From an uncultured Clostridia bacterium (GTDB lineage: Bacteria > Bacillota > Clostridia > TANB77 > CAG-508), in contig CAKPOA010000004.1 of NCBI GenBank assembly GCA_934169575.1, positions 1-64,000 of the forward strand: a stretch of DNA of 64,000 nucleotides, read 5' to 3'. The notes beneath the pieces are model-generated. The model worked only from the letters and a program-made list of their open reading frames with translations, was not told the DNA's origin and made no database searches. Below are positions 36,488-46,194 of the stretch, one piece after another. Made by a program: the position numbers and the translations under genes. Every line of letters begins with the position of its first letter. Within the stretch, counting starts at the first letter, position 1.

Positions 36488-37438
36488 CTATTTCATTAAA
36501 TAGTGAAAAATTATTGAACTTAATTTTAAACTATCATGTTTTATTGTACCATCAGAAGTAGTAAGCAAATCTGATTCAATAACTTCGTAGTTGCCTTTTT
36601 TAATATTTTCATAGTCAATTACAACTTGATCTTTTTGTTCTTTTGTAGAGTATTTTTCAAGTAATTCTTTAGGAAGAATATTATTACTTACTATAACAGC
36701 ATTAATTCTATCTTTACCAATATATTTTTCTAAAGTATTAACATGGTCACTTACACCAAAATTATCTGTTTCACCTGGTTGAGTCATAACATTACAAATA
36801 TACATAACTTTAGCTTTTGAATCTGCAATTGCTTTTGAAACTTCAGGACAGATAAGATGTGGCAAAATACTTGTATAAAGGCTTCCCATACTTAAAATTA
36901 TAAGATCTGCCTCTTTTATACTTTCAAATACCTCTGGTAAAATATGAGGTTGTTCTTTATAAAAAATTCTTTTATAATGTTTTCTTGCAAGAGTAATTTC
37001 TTCTTCACCTTCAATTATTTCACCATCATCTGTTTCACCCATTAAGGTTAGATAATCTTCAGAAAGTGGAAGAACAGTATGTTCAACTCTTAATAATTTA
37101 CTCATATACTCTATACTTTTTCTCATACTTCCAGTTTCTTTATATAAAGATGTAAGGATAAGATTTCCAATAGAATGACCATTTAAGTCACTATATGTAG
37201 ACATTCTATATTCCATAATATTTTTAACTTCATCTGGTAAAGTAGATAAATTACTAAGTACATGTCTTATATCACCAACAGCTGGTGTATAAAATTCTTT
37301 TCTAAGTCTTCCTGTGCTTCTACCATCATCTGAAACAGTGATAATTGCAGTAATATCAACAGGAAAATATTTTAATCCTTTTAGTACTGTAGAAGTTCCT
37401 GTTCCTCCACCTAAAACAACTATTTTTTTTCTTTGCAT
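36488..37438 (-). CDS. yvcK: YvcK/CofD-like protein (gluconeogenesis factor)
   Basis: The 316 aa protein starts KIVVLGGGTGTSTVLKGLK and has VSDDGRSTGRLRKEF, AVGDIRHVLSNLS, ILSMGSLYTSILPHLI and VMTQPGETDNFGVSDHV. This is the UDP-N-acetylglucosamine-binding YvcK family, which links central carbon metabolism and cell-wall precursor use. The usual rapZ and whiA partners are not beside it here. An HAD-like gene lies 12 bases upstream. Confidence 0.92.
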   Translation of the reverse strand: MQRKKIVVLGGGTGTSTVLKGLKYFPVDITAIITVSDDGRSTGRLRKEFYTPAVGDIRHVLSNLSTLPDEVKNIMEYRMSTYSDLNGHSIGNLILTSLYKETGSMRKSIEYMSKLLRVEHTVLPLSEDYLTLMGETDDGEIIEGEEEITLARKHYKRIFYKEQPHILPEVFESIKEADLIILSMGSLYTSILPHLICPEVSKAIADSKAKVMYICNVMTQPGETDNFGVSDHVNTLEKYIGKDRINAVIVSNNILPKELLEKYSTKEQKDQVVIDYENIKKGNYEVIESDLLTTSDGTIKHDSLKLSSIIFHYLMK

Positions 37439-37450
37439 AATTTTTGCCCC

Positions 37451-38065
37451 CTAATTAAATTCACTAAGATTTTTAAATTCTTTTATTTTTATATTTTCTA
37501 TTTCTTTAACTGAATATTTATTTTCAGGTCTTCTAATTCTAATTAAATCTTTAGGATTTTTATTATATAATCCAATTAAATCTTTAGGATTGTCATCTAT
37601 AAATATTCCATTTGTATAATCAATATCAAGTTCATATTTAGGTTTTGAAGTTATAAATAAAGAGTCAAACATATTTGCTATTTTTGAACCAGATATTTTT
37701 AGTGATTGGAATTGTAAACTTTCTTTACAATATGTTAACATATATAATTTATGACTTTTTTGTTTTAATTTATTTAAAAAATTTATTGTATCATCAAATA
37801 AAAATTTTTTACCATCTAAGATAACATTATTTAGCTTATCTATAACTACATCTGAATTTGCATTATATTTATTTGAAAAATATTTTGCAAGTTCATAAAT
37901 ATCATAAATATTTTCTCTATTAAACATTAAACTACATTGTTTTAGTATTTCTGTGTTATCAAGTTTTTTTTCTAATGCAATTTCAGATGATATTGCATCT
38001 AGCATTGCATCTTTTAGTAAAGGTGTATTATATAATGTATTATCAAAATCTATATAATAATTCAT
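37451..38065 (-). CDS. HAD-superfamily hydrolase
   Basis: The protein of about 204 aa has motif I YIDFDNTLYNT with the two catalytic aspartates, motif II YMLTYCKE, Lys in FITSKPKYELD and motif IV GIFIDDNPKDLIGLYN. It is a phosphatase of unknown substrate. The ATG at 38065 follows AAAGGA; an upstream open extension is not supported. It is probably co-transcribed with yvcK. Confidence 0.85.
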   Translation of the reverse strand: MNYYIDFDNTLYNTPLLKDAMLDAISSEIALEKKLDNTEILKQCSLMFNRENIYDIYELAKYFSNKYNANSDVVIDKLNNVILDGKKFLFDDTINFLNKLKQKSHKLYMLTYCKESLQFQSLKISGSKIANMFDSLFITSKPKYELDIDYTNGIFIDDNPKDLIGLYNKNPKDLIRIRRPENKYSVKEIENIKIKEFKNLSEFN

Positions 38066-38132
38066 TTTATCAATTCCTTTCAAATTATACTCATTATACA
38101 GTATCATAAAATAGATATAAAGTCAATATATC

Positions 38133-38160
38133 TTGACAAAAATGATAATTGTGATATAAT
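38133..38160 (+). promoter_or_regulatory. Promoter of typA
   Basis: A perfect TTGACA (38133-38138), 16 bases and a perfect TATAAT (38155-38160). Confidence 0.7.
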
Positions 38161-38200
38161 AAAAAGAGTGTTTAAAAAGAGAAAGAAAGGGAGAAAAAAA

Positions 38201-40012
38201 ATGAATAACAAAAATATAAGAAATATTGCAATAATTGCACATGTTGATCATGGAAAAACTACATTAGTAGATAGCTTATTAAAACAAAGCCACATATTTA
38301 GAGATAATGAACAAGTGGCAGAAAGAATAATGGATTCAAATGATTTAGAAAAAGAAAGAGGAATAACAATACTTTCAAAAAATACATCTGTAATGTATAA
38401 AGACATAAAAATAAATATAGTAGATACACCAGGACATGCTGATTTTGGTGGAGAAGTTGAAAGAGTTTTAAAAACTGTTGATGGAGTTTTACTTTTGGTA
38501 GATAGTTTTGAAGGAGCAATGCCACAAACAAGAGAAGTATTGAAAAAGGCTTTATCATTAGATTTAAAACCAATAGTTGTAATAAATAAAATTGATAGAC
38601 CTGGTGCTAGACCAGAAAAAGTTGTAGATGAAGTTATAGAACTATTTATAGAATTAAATGCAACTGATGAACAATTGGATTTTCCAGTTGTATATGCTTC
38701 TGCTAAAAATGGAACATCAAAATTAAATATGAATGATGAAGATAGTGATATGATACCACTATTTGAAACAATAATAAATACAATAGATGCACCAAATTGT
38801 GATGAAGATGGAACAACACAAATGTTAGTATCAAATATAGATTATGATGATTATGTTGGAAGAATTGCAGTTGGAAGATTAGAAAGAGGAACAATAAAGC
38901 CAGGAATGAATGTAGCAATATGTAAAGATGGTGATAAAATTGAACAAGGAAAAATTGCAAAAGTTTATACACATGTTGGATTAAATAAAATTGAGGTTGA
39001 AGAAGCAAAAGCAGGTGATATAATAGAAATTGCAGGTATTTCAAATATTAGTATTGGTGATACAATTTGTGATCCAAATAATATAGAAAAAATTCCATTT
39101 GTAAATATTGATGAACCTACAGTATCAATGACATTTAGTGTTAATAATGGACCTTTTGCTGGAAAAGAAGGACAATTTGTTACATCAAGACATATTAGAG
39201 ATAGATTATTTAAAGAACTTGAAAGAAATGTTTCTTTAAGAGTAAAAGAAGGCGAAACACCTGATTCTTTTGAAGTTTCTGGTAGAGGTGAATTACATTT
39301 AGCAGTATTAATAGAAACAATGAGAAGAGAAGGATTTGAACTTTTAGTTTCAAGACCAAAAGTTATCATAAAAGAAATTGATGGGGTAAAATGTGAACCA
39401 ATAGAAAGTTTAATTGTAAATGTGCCTGATGAATCTGTTGGAACAGTTATAGAAAAACTTGGAAGAAGAAAAGGTGAAATGGTTAATATGGAACCTGCAG
39501 AAATTGGTCATACAAAAATTGAATTCAATATACCTGCAAGAGGTTTAATTGGATATAGAACTGAATTCCTTACAGATACAAAAGGTGAAGGAACTATGGC
39601 AAGTATATTCAAATGTTATGAACCTTTTAAGGGAGAGGTTATATCTCGTGTTAGAGGTACAATTGTTGCTTTTGAAAATGGAAAATCAATAACATATGGA
39701 TTATATAATGCTCAAGAAAAAGGTGATTTATTTATTGGTCCAGGTGTTGAAGTTTATGAAGGAATGATTGTTGGTTTGAATTCAAGAGGAGAAGATTTAG
39801 CTGTTAATGTATGTAAAGAAAAACATTTAACTAATACTAGGGCTTCTGGTTCAGATGATGCTCTTCGTTTAGTTCCACCAATACAAATGTCACTTGAAAA
39901 AGCTATAGAATTTATACAAGATGATGAATTAGTAGAAGTTACACCAAAATCTATTAGATTAAGAAAAAAGATATTAAATAACAAAGAAAGAGAAAGAATG
40001 GCAAGGAGATAA
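38201..40012 (+). CDS. typA: Translational GTPase TypA/BipA
   Basis: The 603 aa protein has G1 AHVDHGKTT, G2 RGITI, G3 DTPGHADFGGEVER and G4 NKID. EF-G-like domains and a BipA-specific C-terminus with SRGEDLAVNVCKEKHLTN follow. TypA binds ribosomes and aids 50S assembly and stress growth. The ATG at 38201 follows AAGGGAG. The next small gene begins 31 bases later. Confidence 0.95.
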   Translation: MNNKNIRNIAIIAHVDHGKTTLVDSLLKQSHIFRDNEQVAERIMDSNDLEKERGITILSKNTSVMYKDIKINIVDTPGHADFGGEVERVLKTVDGVLLLVDSFEGAMPQTREVLKKALSLDLKPIVVINKIDRPGARPEKVVDEVIELFIELNATDEQLDFPVVYASAKNGTSKLNMNDEDSDMIPLFETIINTIDAPNCDEDGTTQMLVSNIDYDDYVGRIAVGRLERGTIKPGMNVAICKDGDKIEQGKIAKVYTHVGLNKIEVEEAKAGDIIEIAGISNISIGDTICDPNNIEKIPFVNIDEPTVSMTFSVNNGPFAGKEGQFVTSRHIRDRLFKELERNVSLRVKEGETPDSFEVSGRGELHLAVLIETMRREGFELLVSRPKVIIKEIDGVKCEPIESLIVNVPDESVGTVIEKLGRRKGEMVNMEPAEIGHTKIEFNIPARGLIGYRTEFLTDTKGEGTMASIFKCYEPFKGEVISRVRGTIVAFENGKSITYGLYNAQEKGDLFIGPGVEVYEGMIVGLNSRGEDLAVNVCKEKHLTNTRASGSDDALRLVPPIQMSLEKAIEFIQDDELVEVTPKSIRLRKKILNNKERERMARR

Positions 40013-40043
40013 GTAAGAAATAGAGAGAGGGGGAGTGAGAATC

Positions 40044-40355
40044 ATGGGAAGAAATCCAAGTGGTGAAAAAATGAGGTTTGTTAGTGCTGTTTGTATAACA
40101 AATATTGCATCTGATAGAAGAAAAGAAAAATTTGCTAAAGAAAAAATTAAAAATCCTCCTAAACCAGGAATAAGGGGTGGAATTCAAAAATTATTTAATA
40201 TGGGATTTCCTGATGAGGAATTAATAAAAAGAATTCAAAAAGATTATTGTTTAAATAATGAAGAGGATAGATATGTTATACTAAATATTTTAAATGATGT
40301 TAAAAAGAAAGAAAAAAAGAAAATGGAGCTAAATAGAATTGAAGATGGAAGATAA
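40044..40355 (+). CDS. Basic hypothetical protein, 103 aa
   Basis: A Lys/Arg-rich protein without membrane helix; it contains MRFVSAVCITNIASDRRKEKFAKEKIKNPPKPGIRGG and a C-terminal helix that ends KKKEKKKMELNRIEDGR. I do not recognise it. GGGGGAG precedes ATG 40044 at a good distance. It overlaps the following methyltransferase by 11 bases, so the two are translationally linked, and may act with it on RNA, but that is inference. Confidence 0.55.
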   Translation: MGRNPSGEKMRFVSAVCITNIASDRRKEKFAKEKIKNPPKPGIRGGIQKLFNMGFPDEELIKRIQKDYCLNNEEDRYVILNILNDVKKKEKKKMELNRIEDGR

Positions 40356-40947
40356 TATTTATTTTAAAGAAATGAAACAAAAAGCTTTAAATGAACAAAT
40401 ACCAATAATAATGGATGACACATTAGAAAAAATTGATGAAATATTAACTATAAAAAAGCCGAATAAGATACTAGAAATAGGTACAGCTGTTGGATATTCT
40501 GCAATATGTTTTTCAAAATATTTATCTAAAAATGGAAAAATAGATACAATAGAACGTGATGAAAATAGGGCAGAGCAAGCTAGAAATAATATCAAAAATA
40601 TGAAACTTGAAAATAAAATATTTATTTTTGAAGGTGATGCAGTAGAAATTTTACCAACTCTAAATGATAAATATGATATTGTATTTATCGATGCAGCAAA
40701 AGGAAAATATCCATTTTTCTTAAAGCAAGCATTAAGACTTTTAAATGATGATGGAATAATATTAGCAGATAATATTTTATATAAAGGTTATGTTTTAAGT
40801 GATTATAATAAACATAAACAACGTACTGCTGTTAGAAATTTAAGAGAATATATAAAAGAAGTTACAGAAAATTCTAATCTTGAAACAGAAATTTTAGAAA
40901 TAGGTGATGGGTTAGCTATAAGTAGATTAAAAAAAGAGTCGCAATAA
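40345..40947 (+). CDS. O-methyltransferase, TrmR/YrrM-like
   Basis: The 200 aa SAM-dependent methyltransferase has KILEIGTAVGYSAICFSKYLS (motif I), IDTIERDENRAEQARNNI (motif II), VFIDAAKGKYPFFL and DNILYKGYVLS. These fit the family of TrmR (tRNA wobble 5-hydroxyuridine O-methyltransferase). The exact substrate is inferred. The start lies inside the previous gene. A perfect terminator follows. Confidence 0.85.
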   Translation: MEDNIYFKEMKQKALNEQIPIIMDDTLEKIDEILTIKKPNKILEIGTAVGYSAICFSKYLSKNGKIDTIERDENRAEQARNNIKNMKLENKIFIFEGDAVEILPTLNDKYDIVFIDAAKGKYPFFLKQALRLLNDDGIILADNILYKGYVLSDYNKHKQRTAVRNLREYIKEVTENSNLETEILEIGDGLAISRLKKESQ

Positions 40948-40960
40948 ATGCGACTCTTTT
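40931..40960 (+). terminator. Intrinsic terminator
   Basis: AAAAGAGTCGCA pairs with TGCGACTCTTTT around a 5-base loop. Confidence 0.85.
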
Positions 40961-40978
40961 AAAGTAAAAGGAGGAGTA

Positions 40979-41890
40979 TTAGAATGGAACCAAACTGTTA
41001 CTAATTCTGCGATTAATAAGCATTTTAGCAAAGTGGATTCCATCTATGTCGTCTTCAACAGAATTGTAAGAAGAAAAACCTACAATGTTGATTTTAGAAA
41101 AATCATCTATTGAAAAGATTTTTTTCATTATATTTCTGTCTGATTTGTAATCTGAATGACTTGCAGAGCCATTCTCGTTTACTTGATGCATATAATTTGT
41201 ACGAAGTTGCAACTCAAATTCTGCACCTGGGTGAGAAGAGGAGTAACTTTCAACAGCCAATACATAATGTAATGACTGGTAATCATTACTTTTAGGATTA
41301 TTCACATAATCTTTCGCAACGATTATTTTGAAAGGTAAATCCAAAATGTTTTTAATTCGCTCTTTGGAAATATTATCCTCAGAGTTATTTTCTACCCAGC
41401 AATAGAAATCTCTAAAGGCTCTCCGATTGCTTTTGGTAATAATACCAATAACCATTTCAGAGAATACAAATAATTTCTCTTTTGAATCTTCAGGAGAAAA
41501 ATTATTTAAAATAATTGCCCTCATCCCAAAAAGATCATGTATGTTTTGTTTTATGAGCATTTTACAAAGCTCACTTTCAAGACTTTTTCGCCTACCTGTG
41601 ATATTTACATCAATATCAGCATTTTGAGTCTGATTCAACCAGAGACCAATATGCATGATAACGAATGAAATATCTATGATAAAGTTTGTTGTTTGAAATG
41701 TATTAGCTCTATGTTTCCGAGAGCTATCTACATTCCGAAGCAACATATCATACTCCTTACTATCAATATCATCTGGAGTATAATCATTCAGTTGGTAATA
41801 GAAATTATTTATAATGCTCAAAATATCGCGTGACATCTGAGCAGCTCTATTATATGCATCATGAATAAATTCTAAAGTTTTATCTGTCAT
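40979..41890 (-). CDS. RelA/SpoT-domain protein, foreign-looking
   Basis: The protein of about 303 aa has a (p)ppGpp-synthetase-like fold: helical N-terminus, DLFGMRAIIL (R-x-D-like region), KDYVNNPKSNDYQSLHYVLAV and AEFELQLRTNYMHQVNENGSASHSDYK. The latter two match the conserved KPN-GYQSLH and E-Q-R-T blocks, so nucleotide pyrophosphokinase activity is possible. No HD domain is present. Composition is clearly unlike the surroundings: more GC, C/G-ending codons and three in-frame CGG Arg codons (in SNRRAF, SSRKH, LLRNV), a codon otherwise almost absent. It has a good AGGAGG site. Recent transfer, perhaps from a mobile element, is likely. Confidence 0.75.
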   Translation of the reverse strand: MTDKTLEFIHDAYNRAAQMSRDILSIINNFYYQLNDYTPDDIDSKEYDMLLRNVDSSRKHRANTFQTTNFIIDISFVIMHIGLWLNQTQNADIDVNITGRRKSLESELCKMLIKQNIHDLFGMRAIILNNFSPEDSKEKLFVFSEMVIGIITKSNRRAFRDFYCWVENNSEDNISKERIKNILDLPFKIIVAKDYVNNPKSNDYQSLHYVLAVESYSSSHPGAEFELQLRTNYMHQVNENGSASHSDYKSDRNIMKKIFSIDDFSKINIVGFSSYNSVEDDIDGIHFAKMLINRRISNSLVPF

Positions 41891-42013
41891 AGAACCTCCT
41901 ATAAAACTTTTTCTGAGAAATAACTTACAAAACAATTATATCACAAAAATGAAATATATGCAATAGAATAAAATTGCAAAAAAAGAATATAAATAAATAA
42001 AAGGAGTGATTTA

Positions 42014-42397
42014 ATGGAAGGTTATGAAAAAAATAATGCTATTTTAGGCATATTTAAAGGGATAATAATATCTGTAATATTTACATTTATTTGTTTATTT
42101 ATATTTTCATGTTTACTTGTATACACAAATATTGGAGAAAATTTAATACAACCTGTAATAATAGTTACAACAGGAATAAGCATATTAATTGGAAGTATGA
42201 TAGGAAATAGAAAACAAAATAAAAATGGAATAATAAATGGTGGAGTAATTGGGCTTATATATATGTTGGTTATATATTTAATATCAAGTATTATAAATAG
42301 TGGAAATTTTAACTTAAATATTCAATCAATAATGATGATAGGAATTGGATTAATTGGTGGTATGATAGGAGGAATTATAGGAGTAAATATTAAGTAA
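42014..42397 (+). CDS. Small four-helix membrane protein (TIGR04086-like)
   Basis: The 127 aa protein has four membrane helices; Gly-rich segments TGISILIGSMIGNRKQNKNGIINGGVIGLIYML and GIGLIGGMIGGIIGVNIK match the TIGR04086 (YrzE-like) family seen near sec/yajC genes. The function is unknown. GGAGTG precedes the start. Confidence 0.65.
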   Translation: MEGYEKNNAILGIFKGIIISVIFTFICLFIFSCLLVYTNIGENLIQPVIIVTTGISILIGSMIGNRKQNKNGIINGGVIGLIYMLVIYLISSIINSGNFNLNIQSIMMIGIGLIGGMIGGIIGVNIK

Positions 42398-42460
42398 AAA
42401 TGTTTAAAATGGAAAAAAATGGGCAAAATATATATAAAATATAAAATATAAGAGGGTTTT

Positions 42461-43192
42461 ATGAGTGATTATACAATTTGTGTAAAAAATGTATATAAAA
42501 TTTTTAATGTATATTTAGATAGAGCAAATACTGTAAAAGAAAAATTGCTGTTTTTTTCCAGAAATAGAAAAGAAAAGAGGGAAGTTTTAAAAGGCATAAA
42601 CTTAAATATAAAAAAAGGAGAAGTAGTTGCATTAATTGGGACAAATGGAAGCGGAAAGTCAACTTTATTGAAATTAATGACAAAAATTTTATATCCAAAT
42701 AAAGGAACAATTGAAATAAATGGAAAACTTACATCATTATTAGAACTAGGAGCAGGGTTCCACCCGGATTTTTCAGGAAGAGAAAATATATATTTTAATG
42801 CATCAATTTTTGGATTAACCAAAAAGCAAATTGATGAAAGATTAAATGATATTATAGAATTTTCAGAATTAGAAAAATATATAGATAATCCTGTAAGAAC
42901 ATATTCATCTGGAATGTTTATGAGACTTGCTTTTGCAGTAGCAATAAATGTAAATGCAGATATATTGTTAGTAGATGAAATTTTATCTGTAGGTGACGAA
43001 CATTTTCAAAATAAGTGTATAGAAAAAATGCTTGATTTAAAAAGAAAAGGCAAAACTATGGTATTTGTAACACATAGTATGCAAACTGTACAAAAATTAT
43101 GTGATAGGGCTGTATGGCTATGTGATGGAAAAATACAAATGGATGGTGATGTAAGTCAAGTTATAGAAAGATATGTGGAGGCAACCAAATGA
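42461..43192 (+). CDS. Polysaccharide ABC exporter ATPase (Wzt/TagH-like)
   Basis: The 243 aa protein has VKNVYKIFNVYLDRANTVKEKLL, Walker A IGTNGSGKSTLL, the family-specific LLELGAGFHPDFSGRENIYFNASIFGL, signature YSSGMFMRLAFA and Walker B ILLVDEILSVGDE. This is the nucleotide-binding half of a surface-polysaccharide exporter; no C-terminal glycan-recognition domain is present. It overlaps the next gene by ATGA, and the permease follows one gene later. Confidence 0.92.
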   Translation: MSDYTICVKNVYKIFNVYLDRANTVKEKLLFFSRNRKEKREVLKGINLNIKKGEVVALIGTNGSGKSTLLKLMTKILYPNKGTIEINGKLTSLLELGAGFHPDFSGRENIYFNASIFGLTKKQIDERLNDIIEFSELEKYIDNPVRTYSSGMFMRLAFAVAINVNADILLVDEILSVGDEHFQNKCIEKMLDLKRKGKTMVFVTHSMQTVQKLCDRAVWLCDGKIQMDGDVSQVIERYVEATK

Positions 43193-45402
43193 GTAATGTA
43201 AAAATTTCAATTATTACACCATATTATAATTGTCATGAATATATTGAAGAAACTGCGAAAAGTGTATTAAACCAGACTTTCCCTTTTTTTGAATGGATAA
43301 TTGTAGATGATAATTCATCTAAAGAATCAAAAGAAAAATTAAGGCAAATTGAATGTTTAGATGATAGAATAAAAGTTTTTTGGCTTGATGAAAAAACATC
43401 AGGAGGACCTGCTGTTGCAAGAGATTATGGTATTCATAAATCTGCAAAAACATCAGAATATATAGTGTTTTTAGATGCAGATGATTTATATAACAAAACA
43501 TATTTAGAATGTTGTTATTGGACATTAGAAACACATAAAGAAGCAAGCTGGACATATACAGATTCAATAAATTTTGGTGCAAAAAATTTTCTTTGGAGAA
43601 AATGGTATAATGTAGAATGGGAAAAAGAAGAAAATTTATTGATTGTTTCAGCATGCATAAGAAAAAAAGATTTGCTTGAAGTTGGTGGATTTGGTATAAA
43701 TCAAAAAAAGGTATATGAAGATTGGTATTTGTGGCTTAAATTAATAAAAGCTGGAAAATATCCTATTAGGATGAATTCACTTTTGACATATTATAGGCAA
43801 AAAGAAGAAATGAGTGAATTACAACAATCAAATAATTCTAATAGGAAAAATGCAATGAAATTAATAGAAGATGTAAAAAGAGATTTAGTAGAATATAAAG
43901 ATGGAATTCAATTTCCAAAGTTTGATTATGACTGGGAGAAAATAGAAGATATAAATAAAAGTATTATATATGAACCAAAATCTAAAGATAAAAAAATTCA
44001 TGTATTAATGATTTTACCTTGGCTTATAACTGGTGGAGCTGATGTATTTAATTTAAATCTAGTAAGTAAAATGAATAAAGAAAAATTTGATTTTACTATA
44101 ATAACTACATTACCATCAAAAAATGAATGGAGAGCTAATTTTGAAAAATATGCTACTGTATATGATTTAACAACATTTTTAGATATGAAAGATTGGGTTA
44201 GTTTTGTGAATTATATTATAAAGAAAAATAATATAAATTTAATATTTAGCTCTAATAGTCAATTTGGATATAAAATTGCACCATATTTAAAATCAAAATA
44301 TCCTGATATACCAATTGTTGATTATGTCCATATGGAAGAATGGTATTGGAGAAGTGGAGGATATTCAAGAGATTCAAGTATTATTCAAAATATTATTGAT
44401 AAAACTTATACATGTAATGAGAATAGTAGAAATATTTTTGTTAAATATTTTGGAAGAAAATTAAGAGAAATAAAAACAGTATATATAGGTGTAGATGAGA
44501 AAAGATTTGATCCTGAAAAATGTGAAGAAATAAAATTAAAAGAAAAAATTAAAAATAAAAAGGTTATATCATTTATTTGTAGAATAGCTGATCAAAAAAG
44601 ACCATTTTTATTTTTAGAAGTTATAAAACGACTTGCAAAAAAAAGAAAAGATTTTGTTGTAATTGTTGCTGGTGACGGACCATTTTTAGAAGAATTAAAA
44701 AATAAGGTTTCTGAAAATAATATGGACAAGATTTTTAAATTTATAGGAAAGGTTAAAGATACAAGAAAAATTTATGCAATTAGTGATGTTACAATAAATA
44801 CATCAATAAAAGAAGGACTAGCTCTTACAAGCTATGAATCACTTGCAATGGGTGTTCCTGTGATATCTTCAGATGTTGGGGGACAAAAAGAATTAATTAC
44901 AGAAGATGTAGGAATAATAGTACCTTGTTTGCAGAATGAAAAACAGATTTTAGATTTTAATTATTCTGATAAAGAAATTCAAAATTATGTTAATGCTATT
45001 GAAAAAGTTTTAAAAAATTTAGATAAGTATAAATCTAATTGTAGAAAAAGGATCCTAAAAAAATTTACAATAAATAAAATGATAAAAACAATGGAAAAAG
45101 AATTTGAAAAAGTAACTGAAAAACCTAATCAGGTAAAAATTGAAAATGGAAAAATATTAGCTAAAAATAATGAGTTTTTAAAAGAATTAATATCAGCATA
45201 TTTTATGTCTTCTGAAATAGAGTATAAATGGCTTGTAGAAGAGTTTAATAATAAAAATATTCATATAAACGAAAAATATAATAAAAAAATAAGAAAATAT
45301 TATGAACATACATTAGAATACAAATTAAAACATCCTATTGTTTTAGTATTAAGAAAAATTGGAATTTATAATCAGTGTAAAAAAATATTGAGGAAGGAGT
45401 AG
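43189..45402 (+). CDS. Bifunctional GT2-GT4 glycosyltransferase
   Basis: The 737 aa protein has an N-terminal GT2 domain (about 1-225: ISIITPYYNCHEYIEETAKSVL, WIIVDDNSSKES, AVARDYGIHKSAKTSEYIVFLDADDLY). A GT-B/GT4 domain follows (about 265-640: HVLMILPWLITGGADVFNLNL, VISFICRIADQKRPFLFLEVI, IVAGDGPFLEELKN, NTSIKEGLALTSYESLAMGVPVISSDVGGQKEL). The C-terminal tail is helical. It lies between exporter ATPase and permease genes, so it probably builds the exported glycan. Confidence 0.88.
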   Translation: MSNVKISIITPYYNCHEYIEETAKSVLNQTFPFFEWIIVDDNSSKESKEKLRQIECLDDRIKVFWLDEKTSGGPAVARDYGIHKSAKTSEYIVFLDADDLYNKTYLECCYWTLETHKEASWTYTDSINFGAKNFLWRKWYNVEWEKEENLLIVSACIRKKDLLEVGGFGINQKKVYEDWYLWLKLIKAGKYPIRMNSLLTYYRQKEEMSELQQSNNSNRKNAMKLIEDVKRDLVEYKDGIQFPKFDYDWEKIEDINKSIIYEPKSKDKKIHVLMILPWLITGGADVFNLNLVSKMNKEKFDFTIITTLPSKNEWRANFEKYATVYDLTTFLDMKDWVSFVNYIIKKNNINLIFSSNSQFGYKIAPYLKSKYPDIPIVDYVHMEEWYWRSGGYSRDSSIIQNIIDKTYTCNENSRNIFVKYFGRKLREIKTVYIGVDEKRFDPEKCEEIKLKEKIKNKKVISFICRIADQKRPFLFLEVIKRLAKKRKDFVVIVAGDGPFLEELKNKVSENNMDKIFKFIGKVKDTRKIYAISDVTINTSIKEGLALTSYESLAMGVPVISSDVGGQKELITEDVGIIVPCLQNEKQILDFNYSDKEIQNYVNAIEKVLKNLDKYKSNCRKRILKKFTINKMIKTMEKEFEKVTEKPNQVKIENGKILAKNNEFLKELISAYFMSSEIEYKWLVEEFNNKNIHINEKYNKKIRKYYEHTLEYKLKHPIVLVLRKIGIYNQCKKILRKE

Positions 45403-45409
45403 AAAACAA

Positions 45410-46186
45410 ATGACAAGTGTTTTTGAAAATTTATATAATTACAGAGAATTACTAAAAACAAGTGTGAAAAAAGAAGTAAGAAGTAAATACAAAAATTCAT
45501 TTTTAGGTGTATTATGGTCTTTTTTAAATCCTCTACTACAAATAATAGTGTATGCTGTTATATTTTCTCTAATATTAAGCAATAAACAAGAACATTATGC
45601 TATATTTTTGTGTTGTGGCTTAATACCTTGGACATTTTTTTCTGCAGCAATAAATAAGTCAGCTTTTACTTTTATTGAAAATGGAAATATAATAAAAAAA
45701 GTGTATTTTCCTAGAGAAATTATACCAATATCTGTTGTAACAGCAGAGGCAATAAATTTTGTGATATCTAGTATTATAATAATTGGATTTGTTGTTTTAG
45801 GTGGAATTGGTATTTCAAAATATATATTGTTCTATCCATTAATATTAATTACGCAATATTTAATAATACTTGCAATTTGTTTAATTATTTCAAGTATATG
45901 TGTATATTTAAGGGATTTGCAACATTTTATAGGTGTTATTTTGCAACTATTATTTTATGCAGCACCAATTGTGTATTCAAAAGATAGTATTCCTCTGGAA
46001 TATCAATGGATTTTGAAATATAATCCTATGACTTATATTATTGAGGCTTATAGAGATATTTTTTATTATAAAACTATGATTGATTTGAAATCTATATTTA
46101 TATTATTATTTTTGGCTATAATAGGTTGCATAATTGGATATTTTGTATTTTCAAAATTGCAAAAAAGGTTTGCAGAACAATTATAA
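45410..46186 (+). CDS. Polysaccharide ABC exporter permease (Wzm/TagG-like)
   Basis: The 258 aa protein has six membrane helices and the ABC-2 type pattern: ELLKTSVKKEVRSKYKNSFLGVLWSFLNPLLQIIVYAVIF and the C-terminal NPMTYIIEAYRDIFYY. It pairs with the ATPase at 42461 to flip lipid-linked glycan. The ribosome site GGAAGGAG is good. Confidence 0.92.
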   Translation: MTSVFENLYNYRELLKTSVKKEVRSKYKNSFLGVLWSFLNPLLQIIVYAVIFSLILSNKQEHYAIFLCCGLIPWTFFSAAINKSAFTFIENGNIIKKVYFPREIIPISVVTAEAINFVISSIIIIGFVVLGGIGISKYILFYPLILITQYLIILAICLIISSICVYLRDLQHFIGVILQLLFYAAPIVYSKDSIPLEYQWILKYNPMTYIIEAYRDIFYYKTMIDLKSIFILLFLAIIGCIIGYFVFSKLQKRFAEQL

Positions 46187-46194
46187 TAAAAATG

